A stretch of DNA of 64,000 bases, taken from NCBI RefSeq assembly GCF_003151075.1, contig NZ_CP029482.1:4154001-4218000 (forward strand). The letters are read 5' to 3'. Source of the stretch: Pseudomonas sp. 31-12 (GTDB taxonomy: Bacteria > Pseudomonadota > Gammaproteobacteria > Pseudomonadales > Pseudomonadaceae). Positions 25,687-33,600 of the stretch are shown here, piece after piece (within the stretch, counting starts at the first letter, position 1; each line of letters starts with the position of its first letter). A program made the position numbers and the translations under genes. Below the pieces are notes generated by a model. The model ran no database searches, had not been told where the DNA came from, and was given only the letters and a program-made list of their open reading frames with translations.

Positions 25687-26994
25687 TTATTTGGGATAGC
25701 CGGCGCGCTTCATCTCGCGTTCGGTGGAGGTCTGTGCGGCAGCGAGTGCTTGATCGACCGACATCTGCCCGGTCAGCGCAGCGGAAAACAGTTTGCCCAC
25801 GGAAGTGCCTATCGCCTGGAACTCGGGAATGGTGACGTACTGGATGCCGACGTATGGAACCGGCTTGATCGAGGGGTGTGCAGGGTCGGCGTGCTGCATC
25901 ATCTGCAAGGTCACCTGCGCAAAAGGCGCCGCTTGTAGATAAGCCTCGTTGTACGTGGATTGACGCGTGCCTGGCGGAACATTGGCAATGCCGTCTTTTT
26001 CAGCGACCAGTTGAATGTATTCTTTCGACGTGGCCCACGTGATGAACGCCTTGGCAGTCTCTTTATGCTTGGAGGTGGCCGGTATCGCCAACGACCACGC
26101 GTACAGCCACGACGAACCCTTGTCGGTCACCTCCGTCGGTGCCGGGGCAAAGCCCACGCTGTCGACGACTTTGCTCTGCTCCTTGTCCGTCGTGAAAGAT
26201 CCCGCGACGCTGGCATCCACCCAGATCGCGCACTTGCCGCTGTTGAACAATGCGAGGGTCTCGTTGAAGCCATTGCTCGACACACCGGGCGGCCCATACT
26301 TTTTCAGGGTATCGACGTAAAAGTGCGCCGCTGCCGTCCACTCCGGGCTGGCAAGTTCAGGCTGCCACTTTTCATCGAACCAGCGAGCACCGAAGGCATT
26401 AGCCATGGTGCTCAACAACGCGATGTTCTCGCCCCACCCTGCTTTCCCCCGCAGGCACATGCCGTACTGACCTTTATCAGGTTCGTGCAGCCTGGAGGCA
26501 AACTCGCCGAGCTGCGTCCAGGTCGGATGCTCCGGCATGGTCAACCCGGCACCCTTGAACAGGTCGGTGCGGTAATAAGTGATCGTGCTTTCACCGTAGA
26601 AAGGCAAGGCGTAGAGCGTGTTGTCGACCGACAAGCCCTGGCGTACCGAGGGAAAGATGTCTTCCAGGTCGTACGCCGGCGGCAGTGCCGTGATCGGCTC
26701 AAGCCAATGCTTGGCGCCCCACAGCGGCGTTTCATAGGTACCAATCGTCAGCACGTCGAATTGCCCACCCTGAGTCGCAATATCGGTGGTCAGGCGCTGA
26801 CGCAGGACATTTTCTTCCAGCACCACCCAATTGAGTTTCACATCAGGGTGCTGCTGTTCAAAAATCTTGGAGAGCCGCTGCATCCGGATCATGTCGCCAT
26901 TGTTCACAGTGGCGATGGTGACCGTTTCGGCAGCATGACTGACAAGGGCAAAGGACAGGCCGGCGGAAAGGAAAAGCGCTTTCGGGATGTTCAT
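25687..26994 (-). CDS. mtlE: Polyol ABC transporter substrate-binding protein
   Basis: 435 aa periplasmic protein. Signal peptide MNIPKALFLSAGLSFALVSHA, then a family 1 solute-binding fold (FEQQHPDVKLNWVVLEENVLRQRLTTDIATQGGQFDV). It should bind mannitol/sorbitol/arabitol-type polyols and hand them to MtlFG. ATG 26994 follows GGAGAG by seven bases; the frame's upstream extension is rejected. First gene of the leftward operon, facing the AraC-family activator across a 294-base promoter region. Confidence 0.9.
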   Translation of the reverse strand: MNIPKALFLSAGLSFALVSHAAETVTIATVNNGDMIRMQRLSKIFEQQHPDVKLNWVVLEENVLRQRLTTDIATQGGQFDVLTIGTYETPLWGAKHWLEPITALPPAYDLEDIFPSVRQGLSVDNTLYALPFYGESTITYYRTDLFKGAGLTMPEHPTWTQLGEFASRLHEPDKGQYGMCLRGKAGWGENIALLSTMANAFGARWFDEKWQPELASPEWTAAAHFYVDTLKKYGPPGVSSNGFNETLALFNSGKCAIWVDASVAGSFTTDKEQSKVVDSVGFAPAPTEVTDKGSSWLYAWSLAIPATSKHKETAKAFITWATSKEYIQLVAEKDGIANVPPGTRQSTYNEAYLQAAPFAQVTLQMMQHADPAHPSIKPVPYVGIQYVTIPEFQAIGTSVGKLFSAALTGQMSVDQALAAAQTSTEREMKRAGYPK

Positions 26995-27145
26995 CGTAGT
27001 GCTCTCCGCTCCGCGCCTTGGACGACGGGAGCTATTATTTTTGTTGTTAACCATCGCTGGGCAAATACAACTGCGCAGCCAGGGTGGACGGCTTGATTAC
27101 AACAGCTTGGAAAACCCCGGACAAACGCACAGAGGACGGCAAACC

Positions 27146-27196
27146 GATACTTTTTTAACCCCGCTTGAAAAACAGCCCAACGATCAAAAAAGTATC
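27146..27196. promoter_or_regulatory. 11-bp inverted repeat in the mtlE-mtlR promoter region
   Basis: GATACTTTTTT (27146-27156) and AAAAAAGTATC (27186-27196) are perfect inverted copies 29 bases apart, midway between the divergent transporter operon and the AraC gene. A likely activator-binding region, but it could also form an RNA hairpin. Confidence 0.45.
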
Positions 27197-27288
27197 AGTG
27201 CCAGGCAATCCCTGAGCTAGCAAGCGCCGGGCATGAAGGCGTATGTTGCTCGCATACGAACAACAAATAACAAAGAAAGAGACCTGCC

Positions 27289-28239
27289 ATGCCTGATAGC
27301 CGAGCAGCGCTGTTTGAACAGCGACCCGCCGAACTGGAGGTCATCCTTCCCGAGCCCGATCATTGTTTTCGCTGGTATGAACACGACTACCCCTACTCCC
27401 TGGCTCGCTGGAACCACCACCCGGAATTCGAGATCCACCTGATCCGCCAAGGCAGCGGCAAGCTGGTGGCGGGCGATTACATCGGCGCATTCGGCGCCGG
27501 TCATGTGGCGCTGATCGGCCCTGACCTGCCCCATGACTGGATAGGCGACCTGGCGCCCGGTGAGTTCCTGGCGGGACGCGATGTCGTGCTGCAATTCGAC
27601 GGCGCGGCGATACTGGCCTTGCGTGGGACGATGCCCGAACTCGGCGAGCTTCAACACCTGTTTGAACGAGCACGCCGTGGCTTGGAGTTCACCGGCGCAA
27701 CAGCTATGCAGGCGGCGCAGCTGCTGGAAGACATTGGCCCTGCTCAAGGGCTCGAACGCCTGATTCTGTTTCTTCAATTGATCAATGCACTGATGAAAGC
27801 GCCCACACAGGACGTCCATTTGCTCGCCAGCGCCTGCTACGCGCCAACCCTGGACGCCCGCGCCTCCGAGCGCATCCACAAGGCCTTTGACTACCTGTTG
27901 ACTGAGCTCACAGGCGACATTCGCCTTTCGGTGATTGCCCAGCGCCTGGCCATGAGCGAGCCCGGTTTTTCGCGCTTCTTCAAGCGAGTCACCGGCCACG
28001 GTTTCATCGACCTGATGCGCAAGCTCAGGGTTCAACGTGCCTGCCGGCTGCTGTTGCAAACCGAGATGTCAGTGGCGGACATCTGTTTTGAAGTGGGCTA
28101 TGAAAACCTGTCCAACTTCAACCGGCACTTCCGTATCGAAATGGACCAGACCCCGAGTGAATACCGTCGGGGTACGGCGATGACCCTGTTCAATCGCAAC
28201 GGTCCCCACCCTTCCCTGCCGTTCACCAACGCTCATTGA
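27289..28239 (+). CDS. mtlR: AraC-family activator of the polyol operon (MtlR-like)
   Basis: 316 aa. N-terminal cupin-like sensing domain (WNHHPEFEIHLIRQGSGKLVAGDYIG, about residues 40-65) and C-terminal double HTH (LSVIAQRLAMSEPGFSRFFKRV; then VADICFEVGYENLSNFNRHF). Resembles MtlR, the mannitol/sorbitol/arabitol-responsive activator of P. fluorescens. A hairpin CGTATG...CATACG (27240-27258) lies in its leader. Transcribed away from mtlE and followed by the kinase gene. Confidence 0.88.
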   Translation: MPDSRAALFEQRPAELEVILPEPDHCFRWYEHDYPYSLARWNHHPEFEIHLIRQGSGKLVAGDYIGAFGAGHVALIGPDLPHDWIGDLAPGEFLAGRDVVLQFDGAAILALRGTMPELGELQHLFERARRGLEFTGATAMQAAQLLEDIGPAQGLERLILFLQLINALMKAPTQDVHLLASACYAPTLDARASERIHKAFDYLLTELTGDIRLSVIAQRLAMSEPGFSRFFKRVTGHGFIDLMRKLRVQRACRLLLQTEMSVADICFEVGYENLSNFNRHFRIEMDQTPSEYRRGTAMTLFNRNGPHPSLPFTNAH

Positions 28240-28269
28240 GTCAGCAATAACAAATAAGAGGAAATGACG

Positions 28270-29172
28270 ATGGTATTGCCTCGCGCAGTCGTATTTGGCG
28301 AAGCCCTGACCGACCTTGTCCAGGGCCTTCCCGGGCAGTGGACAGGTTATCCGGGCGGTGCGCCGTGGAACGTCGCCCGAGCGCTGAGTCGCCTGGGCAT
28401 CAGCACCGCGTTCGCAGGCTCGGTGAGCACGGATTCACTGGGCGATGAAATCGTCCGGCAATCGGCTGCGGCAGGTCTGGATATGCGGTTCCTGCAACGG
28501 GCAGACCGCGATCCGCTGGTGGCCATCGTCCCGTCGAGCCGCCCACCACGGTACTTTTTTGCCGGCGACGCCGATCTGTTCTTCGATGCACAGCAGTTGC
28601 CGGACAGCTGGATGGTCCACGCTGAAATCTGCCATTTCAGCTGCATCAGCCTGGCCCGCCAACCGCTGGCAGACCAGTTAGTCAACTTGGCCACGCGAGC
28701 GAAAGAGGCAGGAAAACGGATCAGCTTCGATCCGAACTGGCGCAACTTGATGGACAGCCACTACCGCGCGCAGACCTTCCCGACGATGACCGCCCTCGCC
28801 GACCTGATCAAGCTGTCGGACGAAGACCTTCGGCACCTCTATCCAGGGCTCACCGAAAGCCAGGCCATGGATGAGCTGCGCGCGCTTAACCCGCACGCGC
28901 AAATCCTGTTCACCCGCGGTGAACACGGCATGGTGTTGCACACCCCGGACACTGTTTACGAGCAACCCGCGATTGCGGTGGACGTCGCGGATACGGTGGG
29001 GGCAGGCGACGCTTGCATGGCCGGTTGGCTGGCAGCGGACTTGCTGGGCATGGCCGATCCGAGGGAGCGCCTGCAGTTTTCAGCCGCCTGCGCGTCGATA
29101 TCCTGCCGCCATGCCGGTGCCTATGCGCCTGCGCTGGACGAGGTGAAGCGTTTACTCAACACCTCAGTTTGA
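28270..29172 (+). CDS. mtlZ: PfkB-family sugar kinase (fructokinase-like)
   Basis: 300 aa ribokinase-family kinase. Begins VVFGEALTDLVQG, with GGAPWNVARALSRLG (about 30) and the anion-hole/catalytic motif DTVGAGDACMAGWL near residue 240. With the polyol dehydrogenase making fructose, this would phosphorylate it to fructose-6-phosphate. ATG 28270 is chosen because GAGG lies eight bases upstream; the ATG at 28264 is only two bases from it. It is transcribed with the AraC gene (30 bases between). Confidence 0.85.
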   Translation: MVLPRAVVFGEALTDLVQGLPGQWTGYPGGAPWNVARALSRLGISTAFAGSVSTDSLGDEIVRQSAAAGLDMRFLQRADRDPLVAIVPSSRPPRYFFAGDADLFFDAQQLPDSWMVHAEICHFSCISLARQPLADQLVNLATRAKEAGKRISFDPNWRNLMDSHYRAQTFPTMTALADLIKLSDEDLRHLYPGLTESQAMDELRALNPHAQILFTRGEHGMVLHTPDTVYEQPAIAVDVADTVGAGDACMAGWLAADLLGMADPRERLQFSAACASISCRHAGAYAPALDEVKRLLNTSV

Positions 29173-29284
29173 CGCTCTGACAGAGTTGGCGGAGGCATTG
29201 CGCTTTCGCTTCCACCCCGATCAAGTCGCCGGTTGATGACTGGTCCCCGACGCGTCGGCATGTGTGGATCCCTGTCTATAAAAC

Positions 29285-29449
29285 TCATTTTGCAGTGGCC
29301 GTCTTGAACTTGGTCCAGGTGCGCATCCGCGCGCGCATGTCGGATTGGGGAATGTCCTTGCCTGGAATCAACCGCGCATAAGTCGCTTCATCGAGGTAGA
29401 TGTCCGGGTTGTTGCGCATCGTCGCATCGACGTCCTGGCGAGCGATATT
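29285..29449 (-). pseudogene. C-terminal remnant of polyamine-binding ABC transporter protein
   Basis: About 54 residues, NIARQDVDATMRNNPDIYL...IPQSDMRARMRTWTKFKTATAK and stop, matching the end of PotF/SpuD-type putrescine-binding proteins (about 365 aa complete). It has no start codon or signal peptide and is joined out of frame to the aguB remnant at about 29449. A typical neighbour of aguA/aguB in pseudomonads, here reduced to its tail. Confidence 0.75.
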
Positions 29450-29639
29450 CTTCGGCCAACGCCAAATGCTTATGGCTTTGTTCGATGCAGAAATACGGCG
29501 TGGCAAACAGCTCCTGCAACAGGATGACCTGGGCGCCTTTTGCCGCCGCCTCACGGACCAACTGCTCGGCCTGATCGAGGTTCTTCGGCAAGTCCCAGGT
29601 GCACGGCATCTGGGTGGTGGCAATCGTCAGTAAAGTCAT
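29388..29639 (-). pseudogene. aguB: Truncated N-carbamoylputrescine amidase
   Basis: Starts normally four bases after the aguA stop (MTLLTIATTQMPCTWDLPKN) and shows the nitrilase-fold N-terminus to LALAEEY, including LLQELFATPYF with the catalytic Glu. About residue 62 the AguB sequence ends and the frame continues through the out-of-frame polyamine-binding remnant to a stop at 29388, giving 83 codons against about 290 for a complete enzyme. The catalytic Cys and Lys are missing, so the product cannot be active. Confidence 0.8.
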
Positions 29640-29643
29640 GGCA

Positions 29644-30696
29644 TCACCCCTGCACTGGCCAGGCGGGCTGCTGCTGGGTGATGCAATGCACCCCGCCGCC
29701 GCCATTGGCCAGGTGGTTGATCCGCACCAGCACTACCTCGCGTCCCGGGAACGCTTGAGCCAATACTTCAGCCGCCGCGTTGTCGGCGTCGATTCCATAG
29801 GCCGGCATGATGATTGCGCCGTTAGCGATGTAGAAATTGGTGTAGGAAGCGCAGAACACTTCGGCCTCGGTGTCCACCGCATCAGTGGCTTCATAGAGCT
29901 CGATCAGCTCGAACTTGCGACCTTGGGCATCGGTGGCCAGTTCCAGCGCGCGGCGGTTCTCGCGGGCCACTTCGGCATACACCGAGTGCTTGTCGTGGGT
30001 GGCATCCACCAGCAACACGCCGGGGCGTGCAAATGCGCAGACGCCATCGACATGGCCATCCGTCATGTCGCCGGTCACGTAATCCGGATCGCCCGGCAGC
30101 CAGATGGTTTTCTTCACGCCCAGCAGACGCGTGAAGATCTCCTCCATTTCGGCCTTGTTCATCCCCGGATTGCGGTTGGGATTGAGCAACACCGACTCGG
30201 TGGTGATCAGCGTGCCCTCGCCGTCCACATGAATCGCGCCGCCTTCGTTGCTCAGGGGTGTGCCAAAGCACGGCAAGCCAAGGTGATTGAGTGCGCGGCG
30301 TGCCAGGCCTTCATCCAGATCGTGGGCCGACTTGCCGCCCCACGCGTTGAAGCGCCAGCTCACCCCGGCCAGGCCTTGTTGCGGGTGGCAGACGAAGCTT
30401 GGGCCGGAGTCACGGCACCAACTGTCGTTCACCGCCAATTCGATCAGCTCGATGTTGGGTCCGCACAGCGCTTGGGCGCTCGCCACGGCCGACGGATCGA
30501 CCACCATGGTCACCGGTTCGAAACGGGCGATGGCGTTGGCCACCCCGGCAAAATCCTTCTGCACTTGCGCCAGGGTAACGCGCCAACCCGACTCCCAGAG
30601 TGCCTGGTTGTGCGGCCAGACCATCCAGGTCGCGGCGTGTTTCACCCATTCTGCCGGCATCCACCAGCCACTGTTTTGAAGTTCGTTCTGCTGCAT
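29644..30696 (-). CDS. aguA: Agmatine deiminase
   Basis: 350 aa, a full-length agmatine iminohydrolase (EC 3.5.3.12), pentein fold. Catalytic set visible: SWCRDSGP (Asp), the NEGGAIHVDGEG region (Glu), TDGHVDGVCAF (His) and the nucleophile Cys in GGGGVHCITQQQP near residue 338. It converts agmatine to N-carbamoylputrescine, whose next enzyme (AguB) is broken just downstream. ATG 30696 has AAGGGTG six bases upstream; 30705 is an alternative. Confidence 0.93.
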   Translation of the reverse strand: MQQNELQNSGWWMPAEWVKHAATWMVWPHNQALWESGWRVTLAQVQKDFAGVANAIARFEPVTMVVDPSAVASAQALCGPNIELIELAVNDSWCRDSGPSFVCHPQQGLAGVSWRFNAWGGKSAHDLDEGLARRALNHLGLPCFGTPLSNEGGAIHVDGEGTLITTESVLLNPNRNPGMNKAEMEEIFTRLLGVKKTIWLPGDPDYVTGDMTDGHVDGVCAFARPGVLLVDATHDKHSVYAEVARENRRALELATDAQGRKFELIELYEATDAVDTEAEVFCASYTNFYIANGAIIMPAYGIDADNAAAEVLAQAFPGREVVLVRINHLANGGGGVHCITQQQPAWPVQG

Positions 30697-30830
30697 GACA
30701 AGCACCCTTGAGTTAAGTCATTGTGTTCAATGAAAACTGCCTTCGCGGTCTTGGCATGCATGCTACGGCCGTAAAACAAGGCCAACAAACGATGGATTTT
30801 GTAGAAAAGTGATTAGAGGAACTTATCAAT

Positions 30831-31718
30831 ATGCTCAAGCACTGGCCCCCGCTCAGCACCCTTCGCGGCTTTGAAGCCGCTGCCCGCCTCGGCAGTTTTC
30901 ACAAGGCTGCCGACGAGTTGCACCTGACCCAATCGGCGATCAGCCAGCAGATCCGCACGCTTGAGGCGTACCTTGAGCAGCCGTTGTTTTTTCGCAGCGG
31001 ACGCAGTGTCAGCCTGACCGATGCCGGTCACGATTTGCTCAGCACCACCCAGGCGTTATTGCAGCAACTGGCGGTCGGCATTCGTCGCCTCGGGCAATAT
31101 CAGAAACCCAATCAACTGGTGCTCAACACCACGCCGACGTTCGCTCGTCATTGGTTGTTGCCACGCCTGGGGGATTTTCGCCGGCAGCATCCGGAGGTCG
31201 ATCTGTGGATTTTCAGCACCGATGAAGTCCCGGATATGACCACCCAGACCATCGACCTCGCGGTGCGCGACGACATCAGCTCCCAGGCCGAGTGCAGCTT
31301 CAAGGTGCTGCACGCCGACCGCCTCTACCCGGCTTGTCACCCGAACCTGTTGGCGGTGCCTGTCGAGCAGCGCACCACCCTTCACGGCGAGCGGGAAATG
31401 GACTGGAGTCACTGGGCCGTGGAGGCTGGCATTGATGTCGGACAGAAAGATCAGGGGCTGAATTTCTCCGACCCCGGCCTGCTGCTGGACGCGGCGTGCG
31501 CGGGGCTTGGTATTGCGCTGGTCAGCCAACTATTGAGTCGGCCAGCGCGCGATAGCGGACTGTTGCAACCGTTGGTGGAAGACACCATTCGCGGTCCGAA
31601 CTGGGCCCTGCTGACTCACCGTGACAGCGAGAACAATCCGTTGGCACGAAGTTTCGTCGAATGGCTGCTGAGTAACCTGGAGGCAGCGAACCAGACGGCG
31701 TCCGCACTTGCGACATAA
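30831..31718 (+). CDS. LysR-family regulator (GcvA-like)
   Basis: 295 aa. HTH SFHKAADELHLTQSAISQQIRTLEAYLEQ within residues 1-60; MLKHWPPLSTLRGFEAAARLGS and FFRSGRSVSLTDAG are GcvA/AmpR-group marks. Divergent from aguA with 134 bases between, so a role in agmatine or polyamine control is possible (inference). Confidence 0.88.
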   Translation: MLKHWPPLSTLRGFEAAARLGSFHKAADELHLTQSAISQQIRTLEAYLEQPLFFRSGRSVSLTDAGHDLLSTTQALLQQLAVGIRRLGQYQKPNQLVLNTTPTFARHWLLPRLGDFRRQHPEVDLWIFSTDEVPDMTTQTIDLAVRDDISSQAECSFKVLHADRLYPACHPNLLAVPVEQRTTLHGEREMDWSHWAVEAGIDVGQKDQGLNFSDPGLLLDAACAGLGIALVSQLLSRPARDSGLLQPLVEDTIRGPNWALLTHRDSENNPLARSFVEWLLSNLEAANQTASALAT

Positions 31719-32272
31719 ATGGGTGCGCGTCAGTTAGCCAGCCATAAACGTTGGCGAAGTTCCCATTTCACAACAGAACACTCTGCCCACTACTCTTGCG
31801 CGACAGCACTTTTACAAGAAACTTTATTAGTTCAAAAAGAATATCCAGTGTATCGTGACATTATTCAGGCGCCATATAAGTGACTGACACCTCAGAAAAC
31901 AACACTGCGAATATGGTCAATCGCGACTGCTATAACCATACAATAATTCACACGCACCGACGAACGGCGACAAAATAACAAAACACCTACAAATCAACGA
32001 CTTAAAATGCGAACAACAACAAAAAACAAAACTTCTCAAAAAACACAAAACCAAAAAAAGACAGACCATCATTACAAAAGTTTCAAACTTATTGATTAAA
32101 TAAAAAACCTCATATAACTCTTTAAAACATTCCCCTTCGATGCTAATAATCCGCCGCTTCCGGGTTTACAGGCGATACAACCTCTCACATGAAGTGATCA
32201 TCAGCGCCCACGCTGATCTCCCGGTATTAATCAAAATTCAGATAACACCGCTTGCTCAAGTCTCCATAAAAC
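31719..32272. other. AT-rich leader upstream of polysaccharide operon
   Basis: No convincing gene apart from a short frame from 32140. From about 31790 to 32130 the composition is far more AT-rich than anything else in the window, with A/C-rich runs (AAAAACAAAACTTC..., AACAACAACAAAAAAC) and little T until 32090. Such DNA is a usual target of MvaT/H-NS-type silencing or a long unstructured leader. Confidence 0.5.
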
Positions 32273-32346
32273 TTGGGCCTGCATTGTGCTGCGCACTCAA
32301 ACTGCGCAAGGAAGGCAATCATCGCTCGCCATCATTCAAGGATTAA
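32140..32346 (+). CDS. Candidate upstream ORF (68 aa) overlapping wecB start
   Basis: ATG at 32140; basic, no recognised homology (MLIIRRFRVYRRYNLSHEVI...HRSPSFKD). Its TAA (32344-32346) overlaps the first codon of the conserved WecB sequence (ATT at 32342) by one base. No clear ribosome site. May be a leader ORF coupling translation of wecB, or accidental. Confidence 0.25.
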   Translation: MLIIRRFRVYRRYNLSHEVIISAHADLPVLIKIQITPLAQVSIKLGPALCCALKLRKEGNHRSPSFKD

Positions 32347-33559
32347 AATCCTTTCGATCTTCGGTACCCGTCCGGAAGCCATCAAGATGGCGCCGTTAGT
32401 CAAAGCCCTCGCTGCGGAACCCGGCATTCATTCGCAGATATGTATCACCGGCCAACATCAAAGCATGTTGAAACAGGTGCTCGATCTGTTCGACCTCAAG
32501 GCCGATTACACCCTCGATGTCATGACGCCACAGCAAACGCTCAACTCGTTGACGGCGGCGCTTTACGGGGCGATCGATCCGGTGCTGGAAATGGCCTGCC
32601 CGGACCGGGTGCTGGTGCACGGCGACACCACCTCGGCCATGGTCGCCGCGATGGCGGCGTTCCATCGACGCATTCCGGTCGGCCATGTGGAAGCCGGGCT
32701 GCGAACCGGTGATATCTACAGCCCGTGGCCGGAAGAAATGAACCGTCGCTGCATCGACCTGGGGGCGGACATGCTGTTTGCGCCGACCCACGAATCGCGC
32801 CAGAACCTGCTCGACGAACGCCTGCAGGGTCGCACCTTCGTCACCGGCAACACGGTGATCGATGCGTTGCAGATGACCGCACGGCGCATTGAGCAGGACG
32901 CCGACCTGCGTGCCAGCCTGGACCGGCAGTTCTCGTTCCTGCAGGCCGGCCGCAAGGTCCTGCTGGTCACCGGACACCGTCGGGAAAATTTCGGCGAAGG
33001 CTTCCTCGATATCTGCAAGGCCCTGAGCCATCTGGCCCGGCGCACGGACATCCAGATCGTTTATCCGGTGCACTTGAACCCGAATGTCATGGGCCCGGTC
33101 ACCGAGCATCTGGGCGACCTGCCCAACGTGCACCTGATCCAGCCGCTGGACTACCTGGCCTTCGTGCGCCTGATGCAACGAGCCCATGTGATCCTCACCG
33201 ATTCCGGTGGCGTGCAGGAAGAAGCGCCGTCCCTGGGCAAACCGGTGCTGGTCATGCGTGACGTGACCGAACGCCCTGAAGCTGTCGCGGCGGGCACCGT
33301 GCGTCTGGTCGGCACCTCGCCGGACTCGATCATCGCCGGCGTCAACGCGCTGTTCGATGACGACCTGCTGTGGCGTCGTTGCTCCCAGGCGGCCAACCCT
33401 TACGGCGACGGCAAGGCCAGTGCGCGCATCGTCGATGCCCTGATGGGCCGCCCGGTGGACGATTTCATCGTGGCCAGCCAGTCCTTGCCCAAGTTCCTGC
33501 ACTACCCGTCAACACAGTCTGTGCCCGAGAAGCATTACCCGGCTTTCACCTCTCGATAA
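32273..33559 (+). CDS. wecB: UDP-N-acetylglucosamine 2-epimerase (non-hydrolysing)
   Basis: 428 aa from TTG 32273. Family sequence begins KILSIFGTRPEAIKMAPLVK (codon 32345 on) and shows VHGDTTSAM, GHVEAGLRTGD, GNTVIDAL, VTGHRRENFG, YPVHLNPNV, LTDSGGVQEEAPSLGKPVL and RDVTERPEA, all hallmarks of WecB. It interconverts UDP-GlcNAc and UDP-ManNAc in the cytoplasm, supplying ManNAc for the polymer made by the next genes. The start is uncertain: no ATG/GTG lies near the expected N-terminus, and TTG 32273 would add about 24 unusual basic residues with no ribosome site; AAGGAAGG at 32308-32315 sits before ATC codons 32318/32321. First gene of the operon, 41 bases before the BcsB-like gene. Confidence 0.85.
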   Translation: MGLHCAAHSNCARKAIIARHHSRIKILSIFGTRPEAIKMAPLVKALAAEPGIHSQICITGQHQSMLKQVLDLFDLKADYTLDVMTPQQTLNSLTAALYGAIDPVLEMACPDRVLVHGDTTSAMVAAMAAFHRRIPVGHVEAGLRTGDIYSPWPEEMNRRCIDLGADMLFAPTHESRQNLLDERLQGRTFVTGNTVIDALQMTARRIEQDADLRASLDRQFSFLQAGRKVLLVTGHRRENFGEGFLDICKALSHLARRTDIQIVYPVHLNPNVMGPVTEHLGDLPNVHLIQPLDYLAFVRLMQRAHVILTDSGGVQEEAPSLGKPVLVMRDVTERPEAVAAGTVRLVGTSPDSIIAGVNALFDDDLLWRRCSQAANPYGDGKASARIVDALMGRPVDDFIVASQSLPKFLHYPSTQSVPEKHYPAFTSR

Positions 33560-33600
33560 ACCAAACCGCTCCTCCCCTTATCAGCTCGAGATCTACCTGA

